A stretch of DNA of 64,000 nt from Lepisosteus oculatus (Eukaryota; Chordata; Actinopteri; Semionotiformes; Lepisosteidae). The position numbers and the translations under genes were made by a program. Position 1 is the stretch's first letter, and each line of letters begins with the position of its first letter. Below, piece by piece: positions 15,101 through 27,400 of the stretch. The DNA is taken from NCBI RefSeq assembly GCF_040954835.1, contig NC_090703.1, forward strand, positions 7,001,001 through 7,065,000. The letters are read 5' to 3'. The notes beneath the pieces were generated by a model, which did not search any database, was not told the DNA's origin, and was given only the letters and a program-made list of their open reading frames with translations.

Positions 15101-18100
15101 TTCACAGACTTCCCAAGACACCTTAAAACTACCTCCTCTTATTTTCAATTATTTGTGGAGCAGACATATACAACACGTAAAGGAACAAGTAATAGGTTTA
15201 TTCCATGCTGAAAAAAAGAGGAAAGAAAACACAACGTTTCGGCCGTGGAGCCTTCTTCAGGTCTACATAGACAAAATGTAGGTTTGTAAATATATTGAAA
15301 GGCCAGGCTCAAATACGACCCCTCTTCCCACGCACTCCTATGTACACATATTTACTTAATGAGCAGTCCAGAAGTGACACTGGGTCCTCTTCCACATAAA
15401 TAATGAAATATTCTGACCACAAAAGCAAGGGAAGACCTCCTGCTAAAGGGCTCATTTTACACAGTTCCCACATGTCACACACAACTGAGCAAATCGCAAA
15501 TAAGTAAAACAATCTGCGCACAAGGTCAGATGGGAGACCCGAGGTCTGAAGTGCGAGGTAATTGAGCTGGAAGTTCAATACAAAGTGATATTGTGGAGTT
15601 ACCTGAGTGATCAGAAAATGATGATCCAGTTGGATGCCCGAACAAAGCAATCCCTTAGGGCTTCCCAAACCTGGCAAAAAGGGACTTACTGTATTCATTG
15701 AGAGGAAGAACACTCTTCTGGAGGTTGTGACAAGCCCTGGTTGTATTATTTCTGAATCTCCCCCAGACCATAAACGGACTATCAGCCCCTGAAGGATCAG
15801 CACAGTCCCTACTTCTTCCGTCTCGAGGAGTTTGCAATAAGCGAACAGCCTGGCTCTCTCTAAACTCTCAGCGGCAGCAGCTGTGCCCAGATGAAGAGAG
15901 AGGGGTCAGCTGCATCAGACTGCCCCATGACACCCACTCCGCACAACCTTTTCTGCAAGCCAATCAGCCGAGAGAGTGTGCACGCACAGGTACTAACACC
16001 GACGTGAAGACCGACCACATCTGAAAAAGTGTTACCCCAGGCACTACAAGGACGAGTGAGGAGATCAGAGCTGTTTTCATAAACCACATGACATCATCTA
16101 TTCAATCGAAAACTGCCCAAATAAAGATGTTTTGAGTTTAATTTCACCCAAGTGAAGTACAGAAGAGCAAAGTAATACAAAATGAGTGTTAATGGGAGGT
16201 CTTCGCAAATACAGAAACACAAAACCACAAGAGAGCCCGGTGTGGGACTGCAGCTGGAGCTCAGCAGCGTGTCCAGTGTGTTATTCCTGGCAGACAGGAA
16301 GGATTCCAGGCTGTGCCGGGGTGCACGCCCCTCACATCAGGCTGAACACAGAGCCTAATGTGCTCACAGCTGGAGCAGCACACACAGCAAAGGCTGCAGC
16401 ACCTTTAAGACAATTACAGCAAGAGTCATCGGAGGGACAGATTTATGTGTTCACAAAATTTTAGTTTGACCAGAGGGGCTTTCTTTCCTGAGCTGCAGGA
16501 GCTCTCCAAAAACCGAATTGCGTTCCCCAGCGTTAAGAAAAACATACATATAGAATATCAAAAGCGCTCTTCAGAAAAAAATTCCATTACTGCACCAATT
16601 GTATAGAAAAAAAAAAGGTGTCCGAATAATCACTTTAAAAACTGTCCAAACGAGCAGATGGGCTAAAACAGAAAAACACACAGAGATGGCCTCAGCGCTG
16701 CGCTCTGCAGATACAGCTTCAGCTCAGTCTGGCCTCCCACCCCGAATGGAGAACCTTGGATAGCCCAGCTCCAGCGGTCAGCTCTCATGACCTGTCCAGC
16801 AGGCCTCTCTCTGCAGAGCCCACACCACACGACAACAGAACACAGCTAGTTCATTGCCGTTCAGTCAAAAGCAGCAGGCGCCTTAGAAAAGAGCTCCCTC
16901 CTGGTTTATGGTTTTAGACAATTCGACCCTCCCTGTGCTGAAACTTTGAATATTTCCCAGGCACTGGGCACAAGCCCCGTGAGAGCAAACGCAGCACCAC
17001 ATTCTGCAGACCGACCGCCGGCAGCACAGCTCAAAACCCTCCTCCGCGCCCCAAGTCAAGCCGCCACTCAAAACAAGAGAAACAAGAGCGCGTCATCTTT
17101 CACCTGCAGGTACTTACAGACCCAGAAGGGGGCGACACCTATTGAGGCAGGAATTAAGGGACAAATAAATAATCTGATTAGAGGGATGCAAATCCACCAC
17201 AGGGCCGGTCCCTACAGCCCGTGGGAAGCAGGATAATCCCGATAAGCCTATCGACAGGGATTTTCCCTGAACTGAGTGTCTGGAGAAGAACATGGGAAGT
17301 GAAGAGTCCCAGAAAGTACCGCGAGGTCCGGTCCTCTGTGGCCCCGCCGTGGAGAGCCACGCAGCGAGATGAATCCCGTCTTGCTTGGGAGGGAAGTTCG
17401 GACTGTGTCGGTCAGATGAACTGGCAAGAGGGCCGTCCTGACTGAGGAGCTGCTGCACTGTGGGAGTGCTGCTGGGAAAAGCTCCCCAGATAACCCCGCT
17501 ACTTAACTCCATGAAAACATACCCAACTATCCGTTTAAGATTTTTTCAAATTACTTTCTTCGGCATATTTAAGTACTGAACTAAACCCCACATCTTTCAG
17601 GAACCGCTTGCTTGTGAATAACTCATGGCAACTCGAAACCTCATAGCTGTTAGTTAAAAGCTCCTGGTCAATAAAGCTGTCCCGCATGTTAACATGGGGA
17701 AGCTGCTGAGACGCTCCGCTGAAGATGAATTTCATGCGCGGTGATAAACCGCTTGACAGGTCTTGCATCCCCACGCAGGGAACGGAGACGCTCTGCGATC
17801 CCAGTGAAAAGAACAGGGAAGCAGAAAGTATCGGAGTGACCCGCGCGGTGCTAAGACTACCTGCAGGCTCTTACTGTCCACTGGCCGGACGGACAGCGCC
17901 GATGCAGAAATTTGCAACGGGTTTATGTTCTGAAATGTACCACACTGTTAACAAAGGACACCTCTGACGACAAGAGAGAACAGAGTAATCTGGAATCTAT
18001 CATGGAAATCTTCAAACTCAGAATTCAGAAGTGCTATCACCATTACGCCCGTTTCGAGTAAACAGGATTCACGCTTGCAAAATGATACAGGCACAAAAAC

Positions 18101-21100
18101 ACGACATCCGAACCGGGAACAAACGATATGTTGTTAAACACCTAATATAAGAAACCATCTTTGTACAACACAGAAGAAACCATTAGGGAGCTAGACCGTA
18201 TCTGAGTTTACTTTTTGCAGATTAATTCATGAAAATGCTAACGCTTACTACACTGACAAAACTACCTGATAAGCAGTTAATGATGTTTAATGTAAAGTAA
18301 ACAGAGCTCCTTAGAGACAGATAAGAATAAGCACAGCAATTTCGAACTTCTGTCTGGGTCTGTGAAAGAGTGCAGTTTTGATCATAATAATATCAGAGTT
18401 TTTGTTCCTTTCATGTGAAAATGGCAGAGCTGATTTTTTTTTGTGGTTTTTTAAACCTGTCCCGAGTGTCAGGGATGAAAAACAACCTCCACACAACACA
18501 TTACACCGGTGAAGAAAATGAAAACGGAACAAAGAGAGAATGCGGAGCTCTTAACCCCACGATCTTCAGCAACCTGCCACTCACAAGAACAGCATCGCGA
18601 AGATGACCTAAATCATAAAAGTCGTGATGACAATAAAAAAGGAACGCACTTCTTCAAAAGCTCACATGTTATGGAGCAAACATTACACTGAAGCATGAAA
18701 AAAAGCCCCCACACAGCAAACAGCTCTGCTAGACTGCATGAGTCGAACTGGTAGATCTGTGTCTTTTCTTTGAAGGCGGATTATCTGTGAGAGTCAGGCA
18801 GGTGTGTGAGGGTCCGGGGTCCTGTCTGGTCACCCCGCTCTGCAGCCTCACGCCCGACGCTCTCTGCACCCTGCCAGGAGGGCACAGAAGAGCACCGCCG
18901 AGCCGAATCAGCCCGCGTCTCCCGGCTTCCCTCCCCAGCGCACACGCAGCCTCTCTCCGCAGGCTGTGCGCGCCGCAGCGACCCCCCGCAGCCTGCACCC
19001 CGGAGGACAGGAACGAGCCGTCACCTTCCCCTGCTGCCGCGGCTTCTGGCGCCGCTGGAGCCCCTCCTTCGTCTTCGCCAGCTGCCTCTCGTTCAGCCAT
19101 GGCCTCTCCTTGGACAGGCTGATGAGGTTCTGTATGACCATGCTGAAAAACTTCTTCATGGAGACCCGGAGGGTGGGACCATGCACTCCTGTGCGCGCAC
19201 ACACACACACACTCACACTCGCACGGCGGAGAGCCGCCAAGCCGGAGAGCTGCACAGTGCCGATCTCCTCCAGAGAGAAGTGCTCTTCTCTGAGCAGGGG
19301 CACTCAGAGCTAGCTCTCCGAGCTGCGTGGGCCGCGTACGTCACTGGGCCCCTCCGGAATAAGATTCTCCAGGCTCGCTAATGACTGGAGCGCTGATAAG
19401 ACGTGCTTAATGAAATAAGACAGGCTCGGCAGTGACAACGAGCTGATATCATGAATCAGATTAGGGCAGACCACCACTTCTGGTGCTGGCGAGGAATGTG
19501 CAAGACCCGGCCAGCAGAAGAATGTCAGTGTGTTCACTTGATTGACTGATTGATTGTCGTTCCCTCCTCTCCACAAGGTTCCATATCATTCCGACTTCTG
19601 CTTGATCATTCCATGAAATCCTTCTAGTTGTTCTTAATTTAAAAATAAACAAACCCTCCTCCTTCCTGTAGGTAAATGCCCTGTGGCAGGGAAGTTTCAT
19701 TCCTGGCTATTGTTGAGGTCAGGAACCCGAGTAACACCCATCATCGCGTGTGGAATTACAAGAAAGTCTGCATGCTCCTGGCTTAAGGGGTGGTCACGCT
19801 TATTGTATGCAGCGAATGTGATGTGCAATCAATGCTATAGTTATCAGCCCTTCACCCCCGCCAGGGAGAGACATGCTGTGTGTCCAGGGCAGAGCTGCTT
19901 GCGTCTGCGAGTCCTCTGACTCTCTATCCACCTTCCAGTGTGACAGCAAGCAGGCTCACGACCAGGAAGTCAAATGTCAGACCACTTGTGCTATCTCTCC
20001 CCGAGCAGGATGCCTGAATAGAGACAAGCTGTCCCCGTCTGTAAAGACTTTACAACTTCCCAACACAAGTGAATGAAAAAAAAACCTTCCATCTTCCTTC
20101 CTTTCGCACATCCTTCAAATTCTGTTACTTTATTTAGATACAAACAGCTAAACAACTGCCTGGGCTTGAAGGGACATGGCCAGTGTATGAGAGTTACAGA
20201 AATGGTCAACTACCCAACACTTCAGTTCTGTCTATCTGTGAGCTCCCAGACTCCACGTCTAAATGACCTGGACACTGACTACTTACTCTCTATGTACTTC
20301 ACTCGGCAAAATATCTATAATTTAATAAATCAATCAAGAACCACCACCTTTGTTGTGAGCAGTGAGCAGTGCCCCCATGCAACAGCTCTCTACTGTCCAC
20401 CGAGCGGGCAACCTGCCCTCTGACCCAGGAAGTGAAACTGTCCGAACAGGAAGCTCTGTGAGCAGCGCCCTGCACCACCGCTAATTTTTATTTAAAAAAA
20501 AACAACAAAAATTCGAATTGTATAAAACTCCTCGTCAAGTTAAACTGAGATTTGGACAAATAAAAACCCAAACACCTGAACCCGATCAGGAAGTCAATAT
20601 ATCCACATCTTATCACCTCAGAAAACCTGTCATGAATGTTCAAAGGGCATTTACATTTTCTTTTAACTTTTTTTCCCCACACTAATGTGCCCAAATGAAA
20701 AATTCAGAGTAATATTTTTTCAATAATGTAGATCCAGCTTCAATAATAAATGGCAAGTCATCTCTGACAAGGAAACTTTCCACTCCCCATCCTCATCAAA
20801 GCCCCCTAACCACAGAGCAGGGCCTCCCAGGGGATGACTGAGGGAACGTGAAGGAGGATATATACTCATACGCACACATGCAGAAACACGTGTGTGTTTA
20901 CACTGTCTTAGGAGAATATATAATAACAGAGAAGCTCCAGGAGGGTGAGCCACCAAACAATTGTCAAACTTTACAACCTCAATAACACTGCGATGACTCT
21001 TGATGCAAGAGTCCTTTCCCATTCGCTGAGAACGGCGCATCTGAAATACCTCAACCAAACCAGTCCTCATCTTTACTGGTGCGATCTGCGATTTTTGTCT

Positions 21101-21429
21101 TCCGGAGAAAACTGCACTGCAAGCGATCTCAGCTCTTCTGCCTCCGAGGTGAGAGCGGATAAGAACGGCGGAAAAATCCAGGAGGTTGAAGCATGAGAGA
21201 AGTGGAGCCACGCGGGGCCCTTTTCAGCCAGGCAGCAGACCGGCGTGGTCCGGACAGCGGGGCTCTGCTGGTTTAACGGCCTGTGCAGCCAACACAAGCC
21301 GATAAGAGTCGAATGATGAGGATGAGGATGCTGCACATTGGTGGTGGTGGTGCAGGGGAGTCCCCATTATCTGTAAAGCACTTTGAGTGGAGTGTCCAGA
21401 AAAAGCGCTATATAAGTGTAAGCAATTAT

Positions 21430-21464
<35 letters not shown>

Positions 21465-24400
21465 AATGACTTGTTGTCACAGGAGAAGGGGAGAGCCCGT
21501 TGTTTCCAGCTGCAGAACTCATTAAAAGCTACCCTAGCTCGGGCAGAACGACCAGAGCAGCGTGGTGCTGGCCCTCGTCACTGTGTCTGGGCTTGCACTC
21601 TCACCTCTTTCCACAGGGGAATGCATTCCCAACACTCCTTCCTCCAGCGACCACGTTAACGAGTGAAAACACACGCCCCGACTCATTAGAGAAACGCGCC
21701 CCAAGAACACACATGTATGTGAAAGGTGGCAAACGAGAGGAGGCCATTCGGCCCATCTCGCCTGCTGGATAGTGAGTGGTTAACGGTCCCAGGGTCTCAC
21801 CCGGCTGTATCCTGAAAGAAGCCCAGGTATCGGCTTCAACAACACGGCTCGGCAGCCTGACCCATGCTCCTACAGCTCGGTGGTCCCAATCTACAATTAA
21901 TATTAATAATAGCAAAGGAAGGGAAATAGATAGAACACGTGTTGCCCCATGTATGTATGATAATAAAGATACAAGTAATAGGTTTATTCCATGCTGAAAA
22001 AAAAAAGAAAGAAAACACAACGTTTTATAATAAAGATAGTTCAGGTGAGTAGCTGCGTCAGCATGCGTAGGCTGGTAAGGAACACGTCATGGGTTTATTC
22101 CATGCTGAAAAGAGAAGAGAAGAGAGAAAAAACACAACGTTTCGGCTGTGAAGCCCTCACACCTGAAGAAGCATTGTATTTTTTCTGTCTTCTCTTTTCA
22201 GCATGGAATAAACCTATGACTTGTTCCTTTATAATAAAGAGATTAGAGATTTAACTCCCAGAAAGGGTCGAGAGTAAGTGGACCCAGCAAACAGCCCAGT
22301 GGAAAGATGGCAGCCGGCTGTGTGCACACGCGGGGCTGGGCATGCTTTAGTCAAGCACGAAATTCATTACTCATCCCGGAAAAAAGATGTGTGGTTTTCC
22401 CAGTGAGCTCACACGCAAACGTGTTGATCACCCGCTCAGAAAACTAGGGGTTAAGGCACGCGGAGCTCCCGTGACGACGCTGTCGATCCGGGCCGCGTGC
22501 AAACATCCCCCGCGCGGAAGGCAGGGGAGCACCAGCTCCAGGGGCTCCGTTATTAAAGGGTCTTGCGTGCCCTTGGCCCGCAGCATGGGAGCACCTGAAA
22601 GGGTACTCATTAAACCAGGCTCAGCGGCCGACAGCTCTCCGTCGGTAGCTCACAGCCCTGGCCTGGCTGGGAAACAAAAAAACAAGTCAGGAGCAGCTGG
22701 GTCTAAAGCTAAAAACAAGGTCAACAAACAATGTCAGCCATTTATCTCCAACTCCTGACCTCAGCTCAGTGCCAGACCTGCCTGTATAAATAGAACCGCA
22801 AGTCATGATAAAGATCCTCTGGCTGCGAGCGTAGTTTAACCCTACGCAGAAGGCCAGTGGCGAACATCTGGCTTCAACCCCAGTTCGGTGCTCTCTGTGG
22901 CAATCTGTGAGTTCAGTCTTCACCCAGAGCGGCCTTGGTCCCAGAGAGCTCCAAACCAGCTCGGTATATAGAACACCCGTGTTTAAAGATTAACAAGGAC
23001 TGTTAGCCATGGATGAATCAAACAATATAATATAACATTACTTTATTAGCTTGAGGTCAGAGCGCAGGGTCTGCCATTGTACAGCTCCCCTGGATCAGTT
23101 GGGGTTAAGGGCCTTGCTCAGGAGCCCAACGGAGTAGGATTCCTCTGCCGGCTGCTGGATTTGAACCGGCAACCTTCCAGCCACAGGCGCAGATCCTTAG
23201 CCACAGAGCCACCGCTCCGCCCCAAAATGATACCGCCCAACGTGGGGCTCGAACCCACGACCCTGAGATTAAGAGTCTCATGCTCTACCGATTGAGCTAG
23301 CCGGGCTGCCCAATAGTCTGTTAAATTAAGAGAACTCTGGTCATTGGGTGCCCAAGAAGTACTTAAGATTTTTCTACTAAATGATCTCCAAACTGCTTCA
23401 CAACACACCTAACTGATCACAGTGGCACTGGTCCATATCCTCAGAAATCGGTGATTTAAGGGTGATCGACAAAACCTGCGAGAGTAAGGCTCTAAAGAAC
23501 AAGGGCTGTCCCCTGGACTGGATGCTCCTTCTGATTTACTCACTTGGCTCTCCTGCATAACTCCGTGCCTATGGCAACTACACCATTAGGGTAAAAACGT
23601 GCTCTTCCCCTGCTCAGATCCCATTTACCATCTCAGGATTTCTATTGCAAATGGCAATAAACACTGCGGTCTGTTTCCTAGGCATTAAAAGTAGCTGGGA
23701 AGTTTCAAACAAACATTCCACAGATTAAAAGGAAGTTTAAGAGCCTGTCTTGCCATCTGTAGTTCAATAATGCGTTTTTTTCACAGACAGACGCAGCCAT
23801 GCCCATTTCAGAAAATAAAAATACAAAGGGAATAGGAATTCACAGGCATGCGCAGATAAAATATTAAAACATTAACTAAAACTAGACTGCCTCAAGTAAT
23901 GGCCATTCTTCCTGTGATAATGCATGGTTCTCTAAGCCCTTGAGGGTTTTGATATAGGATCCATAAAAAAACACTTTAAGGATATCTCGGTGAAAGAAAG
24001 CAATTTCCACAGTGACTCAAAGCTCTTGTGACAGACTGCATCCATATTTGAAAAGATCTCTAAACTGGCTTCTAATGGCCGAATGAAATGACAATTCAAA
24101 ACCCGGAGGGAGCATTAAGGAAACAGCCCCACAGATAAATTTGTAATGAAATTCCACATCAAAATAAGTCCTAAACCAAGACGTCCGAGTTCATCTTGGT
24201 CGCTGGAGGTCCTGTCGCACCGCCGCAAGTAAAGAAAGTGAAAGGAAGCCAGAGGAGAAGCTCTTGACCTGGTGACTGGGCGCCGCGGCCCCATCCTGTC
24301 AGGAGCCAGACCCCACGGCACGGCTCGCCCCCGGCCACCGGGGGACCGAAAAACTGCTCCGCCTCGGGGGGGACAAAATTCAATGCAAAAGCCCGGTTGT

Positions 24401-27400
24401 GCTTTAAGTATGCACCCCCCCCTTGGAGAAAATGAAATACCAACAGACCAACAAACAGCAGCTCAGTGACCTGTTTCACATTAATCCTGCTTTCATTGTG
24501 TGCAGATTATCTCTGGAGATAAGAGAAGATCAGGGAAGACTGCAGAGACAGGCAGGGGGGCAGCTGGTCCCCTGGCAGGGCTGGGGGCTGGATTCCCAGA
24601 TATTTACACAGGTGACCAGTCCAGTTACACAGCAAAGCTTGGAGGTCTGCTGGCGAGCAAGTGTTAAAATGTACCATTTGGCACATGAAACCACATAAAT
24701 CTGTCCTATACAGAGTGTACATATATCAATGCGTACGGCAATAGAGAAGCACAAAATCTTTAGATTTTGGTGCATATGCTGAATTATACTGCATATAAAG
24801 AACTACTGGCAGCATCAACAGCTGCATCTCAATTCAGCACCTGAAATTCAAAAGATAAAGCACCTGAAATTCAATGTGTTTTTTCACGGGGGACGGTCTG
24901 CCTCTGCAGGCTCTTAACGGGGGAAAGGTCTCCAGTTTGAATCTCAAAATCCGCGGTACCGGAAGTTTCTAGACCTCGACACCGGACACGAGACCTCCCC
25001 AGCCCCGCTCCCCGCTGCGGGCTGAGCGGCGCAGCACGTGCAGACACGGGCGACTCGTGGGGTCAGCGGGTGCACCCACCGGGGTGACACCGCCACTCTC
25101 CCTGTCCTGCCCTTGCCTTTCCTATACTGCCCTGCAGTCACCGACACAGCCTTCTGCAAAACAACCAAATCTACTAACACAACAGGCAAGAAAAGTACGA
25201 ACAGGAGGACATGTTTTTAAGGGGGGGGAGGGGGGGGGCAGCCACAAAGACTTTTACTGGACCTTCACCAGCCTTTTTAAAAACCTCTACCTGATGATGT
25301 TACTGACATGAAAATATTATTCATGAAACCAGATGCAGGCACAATTCTTGGTTCCACTGCTCTTTAGCTCATATTCCTATTCCAAGCCTTAACCAGCTGA
25401 CTATGGCTCAGAAGCACACGGAGACTCGGGTCGGCGGGGAACCGAGTCTTTGCGTCAGAAAGTGGGCAGCGTGGTTTCTGAGGCTCACCTCGAACGCGGG
25501 CTCCCGGTGTCCCTCAGCGTGCACACTCTACACTGCCCCCTTTACTGACCTTCATCCCTAACCTTGTCACTTACAGACGAGCGACATTTAACAAGGACCC
25601 TGCAGGCTGGTGGAACTAAGAGTCCCTGGGACGGTACAGATGGGGGAGCTGTTCTAGAGACCTGACCGCACTCATCTGTAAAAAGACAGGACCACCCTTC
25701 TCCTGAAGAAATACTCATCCATCACGTGGCAGGAAATACCCAGCAAGTTCCCTCTCCCCACGTTCTGTTTGCTCAGTGGTTTTTAGTTTTGTTTTGGGTG
25801 GTGGGGGGTGGCATTTGCCTCTTATCACAGGAGGCTGGTCTAAGACAGCCGGAGCACTTATTTCCTGTGAATGTTTTGGTTTATTTTTGAAAGAAATGAA
25901 AGCGAAGAGGGAAACAGAAGTTCTGGTAAAGAGGGGTCAACTCGGAGACACGCAGCCTGGGTCTTGAAAGACTTACACAGCGGATTAATGATTTGCACGA
26001 TTTACGATTTGCCCTGAAAGAAGGGGGACTACCTACCCCACAGTCCTGGGACAGAGAGTGAAAAAGACAAAAAGGACAAACCTTGGTTTCTGGTGTTTTC
26101 TACATGTAAAAACTTTGCTGTCTGACCAAACGAGGGGCTGTTTCAGAAACCACACTCCCCCGAACCTCGGGTTGTGGTTTCCATGGCAACGCGGGCTCCT
26201 GTGCCTTCAGATGTTTACCGTGAAACTCGGCACTGGCTGACAGGCACCTCCGAGCTCTCACAGCTGAATGAGAACCACTCCTGCTTTCAGACCGCTCTTT
26301 GAAGAAAGACTTTCCACAATCGTTAACCATTTACAGGAAAGAATTTTTTTTTACATTTGTTTTTTAAACCCCGGTGACTCATTAACTGCTGGGCATTCCT
26401 GATGCCTTTAAAAGAGTCTTGTTGGGGAGGGAAGAGACTACACTACTCTTAAAGCATTCCAGAGTACAGTACATGACAAATTCTTCAGACTAAACACGCC
26501 CTAGGTCGTCTTTTCCACAGAAACCCCACCTGACAAAAAGTGAAACAATTACAGTGAAACTGATCTGAATTCCAGCAGGCCATACATCACCGAACTCCAC
26601 GACAAGCTCGTGCACCTCCACCACACAATAAACACCAAGAGGCTTGGGGTGTCAGTTACAGCTCACGTCTTCAACCACCACGTTAAAACCTCCTACAAAA
26701 CATGCCCAGCGCAGGTGAGGTGGGTACAGTCGCCGGCTTGTGCCCCATAAGGGCGAAACCTGGGCTCCAGGGACAGCGAACCCGCACCCCAGAACCTCAG
26801 CGTTCCCCGGGGGAGGGGGGGGGGGACATTTACACCTCGAAGAGGGTGAGACCCAAAACTGCTTCCCCAGAAAACACAGTGTGTCCAGGCACACGTCACC
26901 CAAACCCGCGCCAGCCACCCACCAGGAAGAAACGGCCGCTAGGGAGAACCGGCCATCCATTCCCCACAGAGGCATCGACAGGAGAGCCTCTTCCCACCCG
27001 CCAGTCCCTGACCTGCAAGAGGCCCAGCTCAGGGAGGCAGCAGTGTCACAGACCCCTGCGACACTTTAATTAAGGGATATAAATCCCGGCTGTGCCATCA
27101 CGTTCGCAGATATGGGTTTACTACACGTGCTCTACAGTATTTCTGGATTTCACAAACACGTTAAAGGCTAGGCCGCCAGTGCTCTGCCAGACGCTGATCT
27201 TTCACATTTCACATCTGTTTTGTTTCCACCCTGAAGAGGAAAACAGGTCCTCTTCACCCCTGCGTTGTGACCTCTGCCCTTGACAAACTCTCTCCTGTCA
27301 GGGAACTGGACCAATCGGTGTATTACCTTACTGATTCTTCTAACACAGAAGCCAGAACCACAAAATCAGCAGGTAAAATAAAATGCCATCATGCTACCAA

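Noticed and set aside
15309..15803. 164-codon minus-strand frame
   Set aside because: Hydrophobic but without any conserved pattern; likely chance in intron sequence.
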